A DNA stretch of 64,000 nucleotides from Sphingomonas baiyangensis (lineage in GTDB: Bacteria; Pseudomonadota; Alphaproteobacteria; Sphingomonadales; Sphingomonadaceae), in contig NZ_SWKR01000001.1 of the NCBI RefSeq assembly GCF_005144715.1, positions 496,001 to 560,000 on the forward strand. The letters are read 5' to 3'. Position 1 is the first letter of the stretch. Each line of letters begins with the position of its first letter. Positions 1-9,797 of the stretch are shown piece after piece. A model generated the notes under the pieces. The model made no database searches. It was given only the letters and a program-made list of their open reading frames with translations, and was not told where the DNA came from. Both the position numbers and the translations under genes were made by a program.

Positions 1-1
1 C

Positions 2-619
2 GGCGTGATCGGCGAGGAATATGGCGAGAAGCCCGGCGTCACCGGCCGGCAATGGGTGCTCGACCCGATCGACGGTACGCGCAGCTTCACCGTGGGGCGC
101 GCGATCTTCGGCACGCTGATCGCGCTTCTGGAAGATGGCTGGCCGGTGCTCGGCATCATCGACCAGCCGGTGCAGCGCGAACGCTGGCTGGGCGTGGCGG
201 GGCACCCGACGTTGTTCAACGGCACGCCTGCCCGCACGCGCGCCTGCGTCGCGGTCGAGGGCGCGATCGTCGCGACGACGAGCCCGCATCTGTTCGCGGC
301 GGGCGACGTGGCGCATTACATGGCGCTGATCGCCGCCGCGTCGAAAGGCGCGCCCGCGCAGGGCCCGGTCTATGGCGGCGACTGCTACAATTACGGGCTG
401 CTCGCGAGCGGGCATCTCGACATCGTGTGCGAATCGGGGCTGAAGCTGCACGACTTCGCGGCGCTGGTGCCCGTGGTGGAGGGTGCCGGCGGGCGGATGT
501 GCGACTGGAACGGCGATCCGCTCACCGCCGCCAGCGAGGGCCATGTGCTGGCGATCGGCGATCCCGCGCGCACCGACGACGTGCTCGAGGCGCTGCGCGA
601 CGTGCCCCACGACCACTGA
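2..619 (+). CDS. hisN: Histidinol-phosphatase / inositol monophosphatase family protein (5'-truncated)
   Basis: The frame is open to the left window edge, so the N-terminus is missing. The visible 205 codons carry the metal-binding core of the inositol monophosphatase superfamily (WVLDPIDGTRSF near the start) and a C-terminal GGRMCDWNG-type segment. The version of the core with TRSF is typical of HisN-type histidinol-phosphatases, which hydrolyse histidinol phosphate in histidine synthesis in many alphaproteobacteria; that specificity is inferred. It lies about 150 bp upstream of rpmI on the same strand. It could instead be a 3'(2'),5'-bisphosphate nucleotidase or a generic IMPase. Confidence 0.75.
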   Translation, partial: GVIGEEYGEKPGVTGRQWVLDPIDGTRSFTVGRAIFGTLIALLEDGWPVLGIIDQPVQRERWLGVAGHPTLFNGTPARTRACVAVEGAIVATTSPHLFAAGDVAHYMALIAAASKGAPAQGPVYGGDCYNYGLLASGHLDIVCESGLKLHDFAALVPVVEGAGGRMCDWNGDPLTAASEGHVLAIGDPARTDDVLEALRDVPHDH

Positions 620-649
620 TCCCGCCACCGATCTTGCCCCACCCCCATC

Positions 650-678
650 TTGCCTTTGCGCGCGCGCTCGGCTATCGG
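650..678 (+). promoter_or_regulatory. Candidate promoter for rpmI-rplT
   Basis: A weak sigma70-like pair lies between hisN and rpmI: TTGCCT (650-655), a 17-nt spacer and TATCGG (673-678). This would give a leader of about 80 nt before rpmI. The matches are only partial (4/6 and 3/6), so this is a suggestion. Nothing else stands out in the 620-766 gap. Confidence 0.25.
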
Positions 679-766
679 CGCCGGCTTCCACGATCATTTC
701 AAGGAACGGCCTGGCCAGTGTGGGCTGCCATGGCGGTTCGCGATCGTCGACTTCGAGGAGACGAAA

Positions 767-970
767 ATGCCCAAGATGAAGACCAAGAGCGGTGTGAAGA
801 AGCGCTTCAAATTCACCGCGACGGGCAAGGTGAAGCACGGCGTGGCCGGCAAGCGCCACCGCCTGATCTCGCACAATTCCAAGTATATCCGTCAGAATCG
901 CGGCACGTCGGTGCTTTCCGATGCTGATGCCGGTCACGTGCGCCTGTGGGCGCCGTACGGCCTGAAGTAA
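767..970 (+). CDS. rpmI: 50S ribosomal protein L35
   Basis: This 67-residue basic protein begins MPKMKTKSG and has the L35 signature [13 protein letters not shown] followed by GKRH. Its length is that of the family. The start at 767 is chosen because the family begins MPKMKT and because GAGGAG lies just upstream at 756-761. L35 is a large-subunit ribosomal protein. rplT follows 13 bp downstream. infC, the usual first gene of this operon in many bacteria, is not present here. Confidence 0.97.
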   Translation: MPKMKTKSGVKKRFKFTATGKVKHGVAGKRHRLISHNSKYIRQNRGTSVLSDADAGHVRLWAPYGLK

Positions 971-983
971 GGAGGGCTGACAG

Positions 984-1352
984 ATGGCACGAGTGAAGCG
1001 TGGTGTAACCACCAAGGCCAAGCACAAGCGGATTCTGGATCAGGCGAAGGGCTATTATGGCCGTCGCAAGAACACCATCCGCATCGCGCGGCAGGCGGTC
1101 GAGAAGGCCGGCCAGTACGCCTATCGCGACCGCAAGGTTAAGAAGCGCACGTTCCGCGGCCTGTGGATCCAGCGCATCAACGCCGGCGTGCGCGCCGAGG
1201 GCCTGACCTATTCGCAGTTCATGCACGGGCTGAAGCTCGCGGGCGTCGAACTCGATCGCAAGGTGCTGGCCGACATCGCGATGCATGAGGGCGATGCCTT
1301 CGGCGCGATCATCGCACAGGCCAAGCAGGCGCTGGAGAAGCAGGCGGCGTAA
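984..1352 (+). CDS. rplT: 50S ribosomal protein L20
   Basis: This 122-residue basic protein begins MARVKRGV and contains [18 protein letters not shown], the rRNA-binding N-terminal extension typical of L20. L20 binds 23S rRNA early in 50S assembly and in some bacteria represses its own operon. A clear AGGAGGG Shine-Dalgarno lies 7-8 nt before the start. It is the last gene of the rpmI-rplT unit and is followed by an intrinsic terminator. pheST, which often follows rplT, is absent from this window. Confidence 0.97.
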   Translation: MARVKRGVTTKAKHKRILDQAKGYYGRRKNTIRIARQAVEKAGQYAYRDRKVKKRTFRGLWIQRINAGVRAEGLTYSQFMHGLKLAGVELDRKVLADIAMHEGDAFGAIIAQAKQALEKQAA

Positions 1353-1380
1353 GCCACTGCTGCTTCGCGCGCGAAAACAA

Positions 1381-1414
1381 GGCGCCGGTCCCTTCGCGGG
1401 ATCGGCGCCTTTTT
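1381..1414 (+). terminator. Rho-independent terminator after rplT
   Basis: A 12-13 bp GC-rich stem (GGCGCCGGTCCC at 1381-1392, paired with CGGGATCGGCGCC at 1397-1409 with one unpaired base) encloses a TTCG tetraloop and is followed by five T residues. This is a textbook intrinsic terminator. It ends just before the stop codon of the convergent phospholipase D-like gene. Confidence 0.9.
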
Positions 1415-1418
1415 CGTG

Positions 1419-2594
1419 TCAGTTCTCGGGCTCGCCCCAGAAGGGGAGCGTGCGGCTCACCGTGGGATCGAGCACCGCCATCACGAAATACGCCGCGGCC
1501 TGACTGATCCGCCGCCACGGCGTCGTCCGCGCACGATGCACGCCCTCGGTCACCTGCTGCGAAGCGGCGACCTCGCCATCGAGATAGGCGCGCACATGCG
1601 CGGCGAACGCCGCATCGTCGATGCGCAACATCATCTCGAGATTGAGAAACAGGCTGCGCATGTCGAAATTGGCCGAGCCGATGTGCACGACATCGTCGAT
1701 GACCGCGAGCTTGGTGTGGAGCTTGGTCGGCTGATACTCGTAAATCGCCGCGCCGCGCCGAAGCAGCCCCGCATAGGTGAAGCGCGCCGCCCAGATCGAC
1801 ATATAGTTGTCGGTGATCGAAGGCAGCACGATGCGCACGCGCCCGCCGCGCCGTGCCGCACGGCTCAAGCGCCGCAGCATCGCCGGGCCGGGGGCGAAAT
1901 AGGCGGCGATGAGGCCGACGTCGCGTGCGCGCTTTAATTCGTAGCGCACGACGCGCGCCCAGGGCGACAGCCGGCGCGTGGGTCCGCCGAGCAGCCAGCG
2001 CACCCTGCCCTCATGCTCGCTCCAGCTGCGCAGCAGCCGGTTGAGCGCGCGCACCCTCGCCTTGGGCCGGCGCGTCCACCGTTCGAGCGCGTCGTAATAG
2101 CCCGCCAGCCGCGCCGCCGCCGGCCCCTCGACGAGCAGCCCCAGATCGCGCCACGCTTCGCCATCCTCACCCGGCGTGCCGAAGTAATCGGCCTTGATAT
2201 TGAAGCCGCCGATGATGACGCGCACCTCGTCGGCCAGCGCCAGCTTCTGATGGTTGCGCAACAGATATTTGCGCCCGAAGCGCGGCACGAAGCGGCAGAT
2301 GCGCACGCCCTGCTCGCCCAGCCGATCGAAGAAGCCGCCGCGCGCAGCCGCCTCGCTGCCGAGTCCGTCGACGATCAGCGACACCACCACGCCGCGTGCT
2401 GCCGCGCGCACCAGCGCATCGCCCACCGTGCGCCCGGCGGCATCGTCCTCGTAGATGTAATAGAGCAGCCGGAGCGAGCGCTCGGCACCGTCGATCAGCT
2501 CGATCAACGCGCGCAGGCGTCGTCGGCCGGTGTCGAGCAGCGTCAGCGCGTTGCCCGCCACCACGAAACGGGGTTGTTCGGGCGGCTCTGCCAT
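1419..2594 (-). CDS. Phospholipase D-like / cardiolipin synthase family protein
   Basis: This 391-residue protein has two HKD catalytic motifs of the phospholipase D superfamily, HQKLALAD at about residues 115-122 and HTKLAVID at about 293-300. The second is followed by the GSANFDMRS stretch typical of bacterial cardiolipin synthases. Such enzymes join two phosphatidylglycerols or transfer phosphatidyl groups at the membrane. No N-terminal membrane anchor is visible, which resembles ClsB-type rather than ClsA-type enzymes. Substrate is inferred only. It is convergent with rplT. A second PLD-family gene lies at 53128-54597. Confidence 0.85.
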   Translation of the reverse strand: MAEPPEQPRFVVAGNALTLLDTGRRRLRALIELIDGAERSLRLLYYIYEDDAAGRTVGDALVRAAARGVVVSLIVDGLGSEAAARGGFFDRLGEQGVRICRFVPRFGRKYLLRNHQKLALADEVRVIIGGFNIKADYFGTPGEDGEAWRDLGLLVEGPAAARLAGYYDALERWTRRPKARVRALNRLLRSWSEHEGRVRWLLGGPTRRLSPWARVVRYELKRARDVGLIAAYFAPGPAMLRRLSRAARRGGRVRIVLPSITDNYMSIWAARFTYAGLLRRGAAIYEYQPTKLHTKLAVIDDVVHIGSANFDMRSLFLNLEMMLRIDDAAFAAHVRAYLDGEVAASQQVTEGVHRARTTPWRRISQAAAYFVMAVLDPTVSRTLPFWGEPEN

Positions 2595-2649
2595 GCCCGC
2601 CTCATGCGGTCGCGTGGCCCAAGGGGCAACCGCAAAAAGGCGCTTTTCC

Positions 2650-2677
2650 TTGACTCTGGCAGGCGTGCGGCCTAGTT
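2650..2677 (+). promoter_or_regulatory. Probable sigma70 promoter of rpoZ
   Basis: TTGACT (2650-2655, 5/6 match to the -35 box), a 16-nt spacer and CTAGTT (2672-2677) precede rpoZ by about 45 nt. It lies in the gap between the divergent phospholipase D-like gene and rpoZ. Confidence 0.5.
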
Positions 2678-2719
2678 GCGCACCCTCTCCGATCTATTCG
2701 TGTTGCAAAGGAAGCGTTG

Positions 2720-3064
2720 ATGGCGCGCGTCACAGTCGAGGATTGCGTCGACAAGATCCCGAACCGGTTCGACCTGGTGCTGCTCGCGGCCCAGCGCGCG
2801 CGGCAGATTTCGGGTGGTGCCGAGCTGACGCTCGAGCGCGACCGTGACAAGAATCCCGTGGTCGCGCTGCGCGAGATCGCCGAGGAGACGGTGCGCCCCG
2901 ATCATCTGCAGGAAGCCGCGGTCAGCAGCCTCCAGCGCGTGCAGATCGACGACGAGGAAGCGCCCGACGAGATCGGTTCGCTCTCGGCATCGGCCGAGGC
3001 GCTGCGCCTCACGGCTGCAGCACCGCCGCGCAACCAGAATCTGGGCGCCGACTACGAGGGCTGA
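2720..3064 (+). CDS. rpoZ: DNA-directed RNA polymerase omega subunit
   Basis: The 114-residue product begins [20 protein letters not shown] and continues [13 protein letters not shown] and [15 protein letters not shown], all omega hallmarks. Omega binds the beta-prime subunit and helps assemble RNA polymerase. The ATG at 2720 is preferred over the in-frame TTG one codon earlier, with GGAAG just upstream as ribosome-binding site. The tail beyond residue about 75 is longer and more acidic than in E. coli, as usual in alphaproteobacteria. The common neighbour spoT/rel does not follow; a transporter does. Confidence 0.96.
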   Translation: MARVTVEDCVDKIPNRFDLVLLAAQRARQISGGAELTLERDRDKNPVVALREIAEETVRPDHLQEAAVSSLQRVQIDDEEAPDEIGSLSASAEALRLTAAAPPRNQNLGADYEG

Positions 3065-3108
3065 TCGCCTTCGACATTGACGAGACAATGCGGGCGCAAA
3101 ACGATGCG

Positions 3109-3134
3109 GGGCGGGCCAGCGATGGTCCGCCCTT
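3109..3134 (+). terminator. Possible terminator after rpoZ
   Basis: GGGCGGGCC (3109-3117) and GGTCCGCCC (3124-3132) form a 9-bp stem with one G-T pair around a 6-nt loop. Only two T residues follow, so termination efficiency is uncertain. Confidence 0.35.
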
Positions 3135-3183
3135 CGCACGTGCAGCGCTTGCCACGCCTCCGCCCCATCCCTAGGCCCGAGCG

Positions 3184-4077
3184 ATGCCGACCGACCGCAT
3201 CATGACCGGCCTGGTGCTGCGGCTGGTGGCCGTATTGCTGCTTGCCAGCATGGGGGCGCTGGTCAAGCTCGCCGAGACGCGCGGCGCATCGCTGGTCGAG
3301 ACGATGTTCTGGCGGCAGGCCTGTGCGATCCCCGTGGTGCTCGGCTGGCTGGCGCTGGGCGCTGGCGTCGGCACGATCCGCACGCAGCGTTTCGGCGCGC
3401 ATGTCGGCCGTACCGCGATGGGCCTGATCGGCATGACCGCCACCTTCGCCGCGCTGATGCTGCTGCCGCTCGCCGAGGCGACGACGTTGCAGTTCACCGC
3501 CCCGATCTTCGCCACGCTGCTCGGCGCGCTGGTGTTGCGCGAGCCGACGGGCGTGCATCGCTGGGGCGCGGTGCTGGCGGGCTTCGTCGGCATCGTCATC
3601 GTCGCGCAGCCCGGCAGCGGCGCCATCCCGCTCGCCGGCGCGGCGGTGGGGCTGGCATCGGGTTTCCTCATCGCGGTGATATCGATCCTGCTGCGCCAGA
3701 TCGGACGGACCGAAAGCGCGGGCACCACGGTGTTCTGGTTCTCGGCCTTGTCGATGCTGCCGCTAGGCGCACTCTATGCCTTCCGGCTGCAACCGCATGA
3801 CGCCGCGACCTGGGCGGTACTGGGCGGCATCGGGCTGTTCGGCGGCGCCGGCCAGATCGCGCTGACGGCGGCGCTGCGCTACGCGCCGGTCTCGGTCGCG
3901 GCGCCGATGGATTATTCGAGCCTGGTGTGGGCAAGTCTCTGGGGCTGGCTGCTGTTCGGCACGCTGCCGAGCGATGCCACCTGGGTGGGCGCGCCGATCA
4001 TCATCGCCAGCGGCCTCTACATCGCCTTCCGCGAGCACCGGCTCGCGCGGCTGCGCGCGGTTCAGTCGAGCGGGTAG
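3184..4077 (+). CDS. DMT-superfamily (EamA) transporter
   Basis: This 297-residue membrane protein has about ten hydrophobic segments arranged as two EamA repeats; residues such as LREPTGVHRWGAVLAGFVGIVIV mark the end of repeat one and the start of the linker. The family exports small metabolites, often amino acids or nucleosides, but no substrate can be read from the sequence. Its 3' end overlaps the convergent Mth938-like gene by 16 bp. An alternative ATG lies six codons downstream (3202). Confidence 0.85.
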   Translation: MPTDRIMTGLVLRLVAVLLLASMGALVKLAETRGASLVETMFWRQACAIPVVLGWLALGAGVGTIRTQRFGAHVGRTAMGLIGMTATFAALMLLPLAEATTLQFTAPIFATLLGALVLREPTGVHRWGAVLAGFVGIVIVAQPGSGAIPLAGAAVGLASGFLIAVISILLRQIGRTESAGTTVFWFSALSMLPLGALYAFRLQPHDAATWAVLGGIGLFGGAGQIALTAALRYAPVSVAAPMDYSSLVWASLWGWLLFGTLPSDATWVGAPIIIASGLYIAFREHRLARLRAVQSSG

Positions 4078-4436
4078 AGCGCGGCGGCGACGTTGCGCAG
4101 CTCGGCGCGCAGCACGCCCCATGCGCGCGCGGCGGCGCGGCTGTCCATCGGCTCGATGCCGACGCCCCTCGCCTCGAGCGCGGCGACCAGCGTGCGCGGG
4201 GGGCGAGCCATGCGGCTGCCGGTGCCGAGGATGACGAACTCGGGAAGCGTCGCGCCGTCCAAGAGCGGCGCCAGATCGTCGATCGTCAGCGCGTCGAGCG
4301 GCGGCGGTGCCCAGCCCTGCGCGCGCTCGGGCGTGATCGCCAGCCCTTCGTACACGCCGTCATCGACGCGGAAGCCGCGCCCGACGATGCCGCTGATCCG
4401 CGGCCCCTCGCCGCTCGGATCGCGCTTGATCTCCAC
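4062..4436 (-). CDS. Mth938-like domain (DUF498) protein
   Basis: This 124-residue soluble protein matches the Mth938/NDUFAF3-like fold family: GRGFRVDDGVYEG near the N-terminus, then FVILGTGSRMARPP, then VGIEPMDSRAAARAWGVL. Eukaryotic relatives help assemble respiratory complex I; the bacterial role is unknown. It starts 3 bp after the secF stop, and this gene commonly follows secDF in alphaproteobacteria, so it is probably the last gene of the yajC-secD-secF transcript. Confidence 0.85.
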   Translation of the reverse strand: MEIKRDPSGEGPRISGIVGRGFRVDDGVYEGLAITPERAQGWAPPPLDALTIDDLAPLLDGATLPEFVILGTGSRMARPPRTLVAALEARGVGIEPMDSRAAARAWGVLRAELRNVAAALYPLD

Positions 4437-4439
4437 GCG

Positions 4440-5405
4440 TCAGCGGCGCTCGCGCGGGGCGGTACGCTCGGCGCCGGCGGGGCCGACATCCTTCTTGGCG
4501 AAGCTCTCGGGCCCCACCTTGAACTGGATGAGCACGCCGTTGCCGACGAACATCGACGAATAGGTGCCGATACCGATGCCGAGCAGCATCGCCAGCGAGA
4601 AGCCGAAGATCACGTCGGGGCCCAGGAACACCAGCGCCGCCAGCGCGAGGATGAGCGACAGCGAGGTCATCACGGTGCGCGCCAGCGTTTCGTTGATCGA
4701 GAGGTTGAGCAGCTCGACGATCTCCATCTTGCGGTATTTGCGCAGATTCTCGCGTACGCGATCGAAGATGACGATCTTGTCGTTGAGCGAATAGCCGATG
4801 ATCGTGAGCAGCGCGGCAATGGTGTTGAGGTTGAACTCGAGCTGGGTGAGCGCGAAGAACCCCAATGTCACCAGCATGTCCTGCGCGAGCGCCAGCAGCG
4901 CGCCGACGCCGAACTGCCATTCGAACCGGAACCAAATATAGATGGCGATCGCGATCATCGCGAAGCCGAGCGCGAGCGCGCCCTTCTGGAACAGCTCGCC
5001 CGACACCTTGCCCGACACCGCCTCGACCGAGCCGACGCTGGCGCCGGGATAGTTGGTCTCGATCAGCTGGCGCAGCCGCGTGGCCGACTGGCTGGCGGCG
5101 TTGTCGGCGCCTTCGGGCACCGGCAGGCGGATGGCGATGTCGCGCGGGCTGCCGAACTGCTGGATCGTCGATTCGCCGAGGCCCAGCGTATCGACGCGGG
5201 CGCGCAGCTCGTCGACCTCGGGCGCCTGCTCGAAGCTGACGCGCACGACCTGCCCGCCGACGAAATCGATGCCGAAATTGAGGCCTTTTACCGCAAGCAG
5301 CGCGATCGACGCGATCACCATCGCCACCGACAGTGCGGTCGCCCAGTGGCGCCAGCGCAGCCAGTCGATATTGACGTTGTCGGGGACGAGTTTGAGCGGA
5401 CGCAT
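4440..5405 (-). CDS. secF: Protein translocase subunit SecF
   Basis: This 321-residue protein has one N-terminal membrane segment, a periplasmic P1-like part beginning LNFGIDFVGGQ, then five clustered membrane segments with GYSLNDKIVIFDRVREN, the SecF signature. SecDF uses the proton gradient to help pull proteins across the inner membrane after SecA-driven translocation. Its ATG overlaps the last base of the secD stop. The last 20 residues are charged and cytoplasmic. Confidence 0.97.
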   Translation of the reverse strand: MRPLKLVPDNVNIDWLRWRHWATALSVAMVIASIALLAVKGLNFGIDFVGGQVVRVSFEQAPEVDELRARVDTLGLGESTIQQFGSPRDIAIRLPVPEGADNAASQSATRLRQLIETNYPGASVGSVEAVSGKVSGELFQKGALALGFAMIAIAIYIWFRFEWQFGVGALLALAQDMLVTLGFFALTQLEFNLNTIAALLTIIGYSLNDKIVIFDRVRENLRKYRKMEIVELLNLSINETLARTVMTSLSLILALAALVFLGPDVIFGFSLAMLLGIGIGTYSSMFVGNGVLIQFKVGPESFAKKDVGPAGAERTAPRERR

Positions 5406-6994
5406 CAGATCACCAGTTCCTTGGGCCGCTTCTTGAGCCAGTCCGACACCATCAGGCGCGTGAAAGTGACGGCGGTGAACACCGAAGTGACGATGCCGAT
5501 CGTCAGCACCACGGCGAACCCGCGCACGGGCCCCGCGCCAAAGATGAACATGATGACCGCGGCGATCACGTTGGTGAGGTTGGCGTCGAAGATCGCGCGG
5601 CTCGCTTCCTTGTAGCCGAACTCGATCGCGGCGTTGACCGTGCGGCCCTTGCGCTGCTCCTCGCGGATGCGCTCGTTGATGAGCACGTTGGCGTCGACCG
5701 CGGCGCCGATGGTGAGCACGAAGCCGGCGATGCCCGGCAGCGTCAGCGTGGCGTTGAACAGCGCCATCACGCCGATAATCATGAACACGTTCACGACCAG
5801 CGCGATATTGGCGTAGATGCCGAAGCGCAGATAGGCGAGCAGGATGAGGATCACGACGGCGAGCGTGCCGACGATGCCCGCGACGATGCCGCGCTCGATC
5901 GAATCGGCGCCGAGCTCGGGACTGATCGTCGATTCCTCGATCACCGCGAGATCGACGGGCAGCTTGCCCGACCTGAGCGCGATCGCCAGTTCGTTGGCGC
6001 TTTCGACGGTGAAGCCGCCCGAGATGCTCGCGGCGCCGCCCAGGATCTGCTCGTTGATGTTGGGCGCCGAGATGACGGTATCATCGACGATGATGGCGAA
6101 GGGCCGCCCGACATTCTCCTGCGTCGTGCGCGCGAAGCGGCGGCCGCCCTCGGCGTTGAAGCGGATGCCGACGATCGGCGCGCCCGTCTGCGGGTCATAT
6201 TCCTGCCGCGCATCGGCGATCTGGTCGCCCGAGATGATCGTCGAGCGCTGCACCGCGATCGGCGCGCCCGCCGAGGGATAGGGCAGGATCTCGCTGCCGA
6301 TCGGCGCCTGCCCGCGTGCGATCGCCTGCGGATCGGCACGCGTGTCGACCAGCTTGAACTCGAGCACGGCGGTGCGGCCGAGCAGCGCCTTCAACTGCTG
6401 CGGGTCCTGCAGGCCCGGCACCTGCACGACGATGCGGTTGGTGCCCTGGCGGATGATCGTCGGCTCGCGCGTGCCGAGCTCGTCGACGCGGCGGCGCACC
6501 ACTTCGGTCGCGTCGACCATCGCCTGCTCGGTCGCCTGCGCCAGCCCCGCCTGCGTGGGGGTGAGCACGAAGCGGCTCGAATCGCGCACCTCGATGTTCC
6601 AGTCGCGCTGGCCGGTAAGGCCGGCGCCCGCGGTCATCGGCAGCAGCCGCTCGCGCACCGCATCGACCTGCTGGACGTCGCGCACCATGAAGCTGACGCG
6701 CCCGTCGCGCGTCGAGATGTCGCCGATCTGGATGCGGGGGCTGCGGCGCATTTCGGCGAGCACGCTGTCGCGCATCGTCTCGAGCCGCTGCGTTGCGACG
6801 TCGTTCACATCGGCTTCGAGCAGGATGTAGCTGCCGCCCGCCAAGTCGAGACCCAGATTGACCTTGGTGTCGCGGATGAAGCCCGGCAGCATCTGCGTCG
6901 CCGCCGGCGGCAGCAGCGACGGCAGCGCCACCAGCACGCCCAGAATGACCGTCGCCCAGGTCGCCCAGTATTTCCAGCGCGGAAAGTCGAGCAT
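5405..6994 (-). CDS. secD: Protein translocase subunit SecD
   Basis: This 529-residue protein has an N-terminal membrane segment, the conserved LGLDLAGGSYILLE stretch, a large periplasmic region (about residues 60-350) and a C-terminal cluster of membrane segments with GAAVDANVLINERIREE, the SecD signature. It pairs with SecF. The start overlaps the yajC stop by 1 bp and the stop overlaps the secF start, so translational coupling along yajC-secD-secF is likely. Confidence 0.97.
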   Translation of the reverse strand: MLDFPRWKYWATWATVILGVLVALPSLLPPAATQMLPGFIRDTKVNLGLDLAGGSYILLEADVNDVATQRLETMRDSVLAEMRRSPRIQIGDISTRDGRVSFMVRDVQQVDAVRERLLPMTAGAGLTGQRDWNIEVRDSSRFVLTPTQAGLAQATEQAMVDATEVVRRRVDELGTREPTIIRQGTNRIVVQVPGLQDPQQLKALLGRTAVLEFKLVDTRADPQAIARGQAPIGSEILPYPSAGAPIAVQRSTIISGDQIADARQEYDPQTGAPIVGIRFNAEGGRRFARTTQENVGRPFAIIVDDTVISAPNINEQILGGAASISGGFTVESANELAIALRSGKLPVDLAVIEESTISPELGADSIERGIVAGIVGTLAVVILILLAYLRFGIYANIALVVNVFMIIGVMALFNATLTLPGIAGFVLTIGAAVDANVLINERIREEQRKGRTVNAAIEFGYKEASRAIFDANLTNVIAAVIMFIFGAGPVRGFAVVLTIGIVTSVFTAVTFTRLMVSDWLKKRPKELVI

Positions 6995-7329
6995 CAGTCG
7001 TTCGCGGGCTTGCCGCCGAGCGGCGTCACTTCGGCGATCGTCGCCTTGACCACACGGACGCGGACATTCTGCGCAATCTCGACTTCGAGATGCCGGTCCT
7101 CGACCTTGGTCACCTTGCCGACGAGGCCGCCGGCGGTGACGACGGTATCGCCCTTCTTGGTCGCGCCGATCGCCGCGGCCAGCGCCTTCATGCGGCGCTG
7201 CTGCGGGCGGATCATCAGGAAATAGAAAGCGACGAAGATGAGGAGCAGCGGCGCGATGCCAATGATCTGGCCGGCAATGCCGGGATCGCCTGCGCCCGCC
7301 GTCTGGGCATGTGCGGTGGAAAGGAACAT
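6994..7329 (-). CDS. yajC: Preprotein translocase subunit YajC
   Basis: The 111-residue product has a single membrane helix (about residues 20-42) ending FYFLMIRPQQRRMKA, the YajC signature, then GDTVVTAGGLVGKV and a short C-terminal domain. YajC associates with SecDF and SecYEG. I chose the ATG at 7329 (MFLSTAHAQ) because alphaproteobacterial YajC proteins usually begin this way; an in-frame GTG at 7341 is possible. Neither has a strong ribosome-binding site. It heads the secDF operon and diverges from parC. Confidence 0.95.
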   Translation of the reverse strand: MFLSTAHAQTAGAGDPGIAGQIIGIAPLLLIFVAFYFLMIRPQQRRMKALAAAIGATKKGDTVVTAGGLVGKVTKVEDRHLEVEIAQNVRVRVVKATIAEVTPLGGKPAND

Positions 7330-7472
7330 GGGAGGGTTCACGCCTGCATGCGGAGGGGACGAAGCGCCCCGTTCAAGCGGCGCGCGCTATCATGCACGCC
7401 GCGCGGTGGCAACTGGCGCGAACGGCGCCCGCAGTCTCGCCACCGCGCGCGGCGCTTGCTATCGCTGGGGCA

Positions 7473-9734
7473 ATGGCCACCGACCTGACCGATCCGCCCG
7501 ATCCCTTCGATGCGATTGTCGACGCGCCGTTCGACAGTGCGCTGAGCGAGCGGTATCTCGTCTATGCGCTTTCCACCATAACCGCGCGGTCGCTGCCCGA
7601 CGTGCGCGACGGGCTGAAGCCGGTGCATCGCCGGCTGCTCTGGGCGATGCGGCTGCTGCGGCTCGATCCCGCCAGCGGCTACAAGAAATGCGCGCGCGTC
7701 GTCGGCGATGTGATCGGCAAATATCATCCGCATGGCGACCAGTCGGTCTATGACGCCATGGTGCGGCTCGCGCAGACCTTCGCGCTGCGCTACCCGCTGG
7801 TCGACGGGCAGGGCAATTTCGGCAATATCGACGGCGATAACGCCGCTGCCTATCGCTACACCGAAGCCCGGCTAACACAGGTCGCGATCGACCTGATGGC
7901 CGGGCTCGACGAGGACGCGGTCGAGTTCCGCCCCACCTATAACGGCGAGGAGCAGGAGCCCGAGCTGTTTCCGGGACTGTTCCCCAATCTGCTCGCCAAC
8001 GGCGCCAGTGGCATCGCGGTGGGCATGGCCACCAGCATCCCGCCGCACAATGCCGCCGAGCTCATCGACGCGGCGATCATGCTGATCGACCGGCCGGAGG
8101 CAGACGATGCGGCGGTGCTTGCGCATGTGCAGGGGCCGGACTTTCCCACCGGCGGCATCGTCGTCGATCCGCCCACCGCGATCGCCGAGGCCTATGCCAC
8201 CGGGCGTGGAGGATTTCGCGTGCGCGCCCTGTGGCGGATCGAGCGCGAGAAGGGCGGCGGCTGGTCGGCAGTGATCGACCAGATTCCGTACGGCGTACAG
8301 AAGGGCAAGCTGATCGAGCAGATCGCCGCGCTCATCAACGACCGCAAGTTCCCGATTCTGGCCGATGTGCGCGACGAATCGGACGCCGATATCCGCATCG
8401 TGCTCGAACCGCGCAGCCGCACCGTCGATGCGCAGACGCTGATGGACGGGCTGTTCCGCCTCACCGATCTCGAAACGCGCGTGCCGCTGAACCTCAACGT
8501 GCTCGACCACACGCGCACGCCGCGCGTGATGAGCCTGCGCGAGGCGCTGAAGGCGTGGGTCGACCACCAATTCGTCGTCCTGCGCCGCCGCAGCGAGCAT
8601 CGGCTCGGCAAGATCGCCGACCGGATCGAACTGCTCAACGGCTATATCGTCGCCTATCTCAACCTTGACCGCGTGATCGCGATCATCCGCGCCGAGGACG
8701 AGCCCAAGCCCGTGCTGATCGCCGAATTCGCGCTGACCGATCGGCAGGCCGAGGCGATCCTCAACATGCGGCTGCGATCGCTGCGCAAGCTCGAGGAGAT
8801 GGAGCTGCGCCGCGAACGCGATGCGCTCAGCAAGGAGCAGGCCGAGTTGCAAGCGCTGCTCGGCTCCGAAGCGCGGCAGCGTACGCGGCTGAAGCGCGAC
8901 CTGGGCAAGCTGCGCGATCGCTACGGCCCCGAGACGGCGCTCGGCGCGCGGCGCACGCTGATCGAGGAAGCAGCACCCGCGCGCGACATCCCGCTCGAGG
9001 CGATGATCGAGCGCGAGCCGATCACCGTCATCGCCTCGCAGCGCGGCTGGATCCGCGCGATGAAGGGGCATGTCGATCTCGCTGCGACCGATGCCGCGAA
9101 GTTCCGCGAGGGCGACGGTCCGCGCTTCGCCTTTCATGCGCATACCACCGACAAAATCATCCTCGCCGTGGCGGGCGGCCGCTTCTACACCATCGGCGCC
9201 GACAAGCTGCCGGGCGCGCGCGGCTTCGGCGAGCCGCTGGGCACGATGGTCGATCTGGAGGGCGATGGCGGCATCGTCACGCTGATGAAGGCGCCGCCGC
9301 CCGACCGGCGCCTGCTGGTGGCGGCGAGCGACGGGCGCGGCTTCGTGGTGCGCGTGGGCGACGTGATCGCCGAGACGCGGAAAGGACGGCAGGTGGTCAA
9401 CCCGCGTACCGGCGCCACGCTGCGGCTGGTGCGGCCGATTGCCGAGGACGACGATTATATCGCGGCGATCGGCGACAACCGCAAGCTGGTGGTGTTCCCG
9501 CTATCCGAGGTGGCCGAGCTTTCGCGCGGACAGGGTGTGCAGTTGCAACGCTATCGTGACGGTGGCCTTGCCGATGCGCGCAGCTTCCGCATGGCCGATG
9601 GTCTTTCGTGGACGATGGGCGGCGAGCAGGGGCGCACGCGCACCGAGGCCGACATGTCGCCCTGGCGCGCCGCGCGTGGGGCGGCAGGGCGGATGCCCCC
9701 CACCGGCTTCCCGCGCGACAACCGCTTTGGGTAG
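7473..9734 (+). CDS. parC: DNA topoisomerase IV subunit A
   Basis: This 753-residue protein has the type IIA topoisomerase breakage-reunion domain: [39 protein letters not shown] and [11 protein letters not shown] with the catalytic tyrosine. The quinolone-resistance region has SVYDA-type residues at the usual place. The C-terminal wing is short, with [16 protein letters not shown] instead of the GyrA box, so ParC fits better than GyrA. The enzyme decatenates daughter chromosomes together with ParE, which is not in this window. The start at 7473 (MATDL) fits the family. Confidence 0.93.
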   Translation: MATDLTDPPDPFDAIVDAPFDSALSERYLVYALSTITARSLPDVRDGLKPVHRRLLWAMRLLRLDPASGYKKCARVVGDVIGKYHPHGDQSVYDAMVRLAQTFALRYPLVDGQGNFGNIDGDNAAAYRYTEARLTQVAIDLMAGLDEDAVEFRPTYNGEEQEPELFPGLFPNLLANGASGIAVGMATSIPPHNAAELIDAAIMLIDRPEADDAAVLAHVQGPDFPTGGIVVDPPTAIAEAYATGRGGFRVRALWRIEREKGGGWSAVIDQIPYGVQKGKLIEQIAALINDRKFPILADVRDESDADIRIVLEPRSRTVDAQTLMDGLFRLTDLETRVPLNLNVLDHTRTPRVMSLREALKAWVDHQFVVLRRRSEHRLGKIADRIELLNGYIVAYLNLDRVIAIIRAEDEPKPVLIAEFALTDRQAEAILNMRLRSLRKLEEMELRRERDALSKEQAELQALLGSEARQRTRLKRDLGKLRDRYGPETALGARRTLIEEAAPARDIPLEAMIEREPITVIASQRGWIRAMKGHVDLAATDAAKFREGDGPRFAFHAHTTDKIILAVAGGRFYTIGADKLPGARGFGEPLGTMVDLEGDGGIVTLMKAPPPDRRLLVAASDGRGFVVRVGDVIAETRKGRQVVNPRTGATLRLVRPIAEDDDYIAAIGDNRKLVVFPLSEVAELSRGQGVQLQRYRDGGLADARSFRMADGLSWTMGGEQGRTRTEADMSPWRAARGAAGRMPPTGFPRDNRFG

Positions 9735-9797
9735 GACGGATTTCAGCTGCGCCGAGGCGCGCGATTTCGGTGACATAGCACGCATCTTCAGGCGGTC

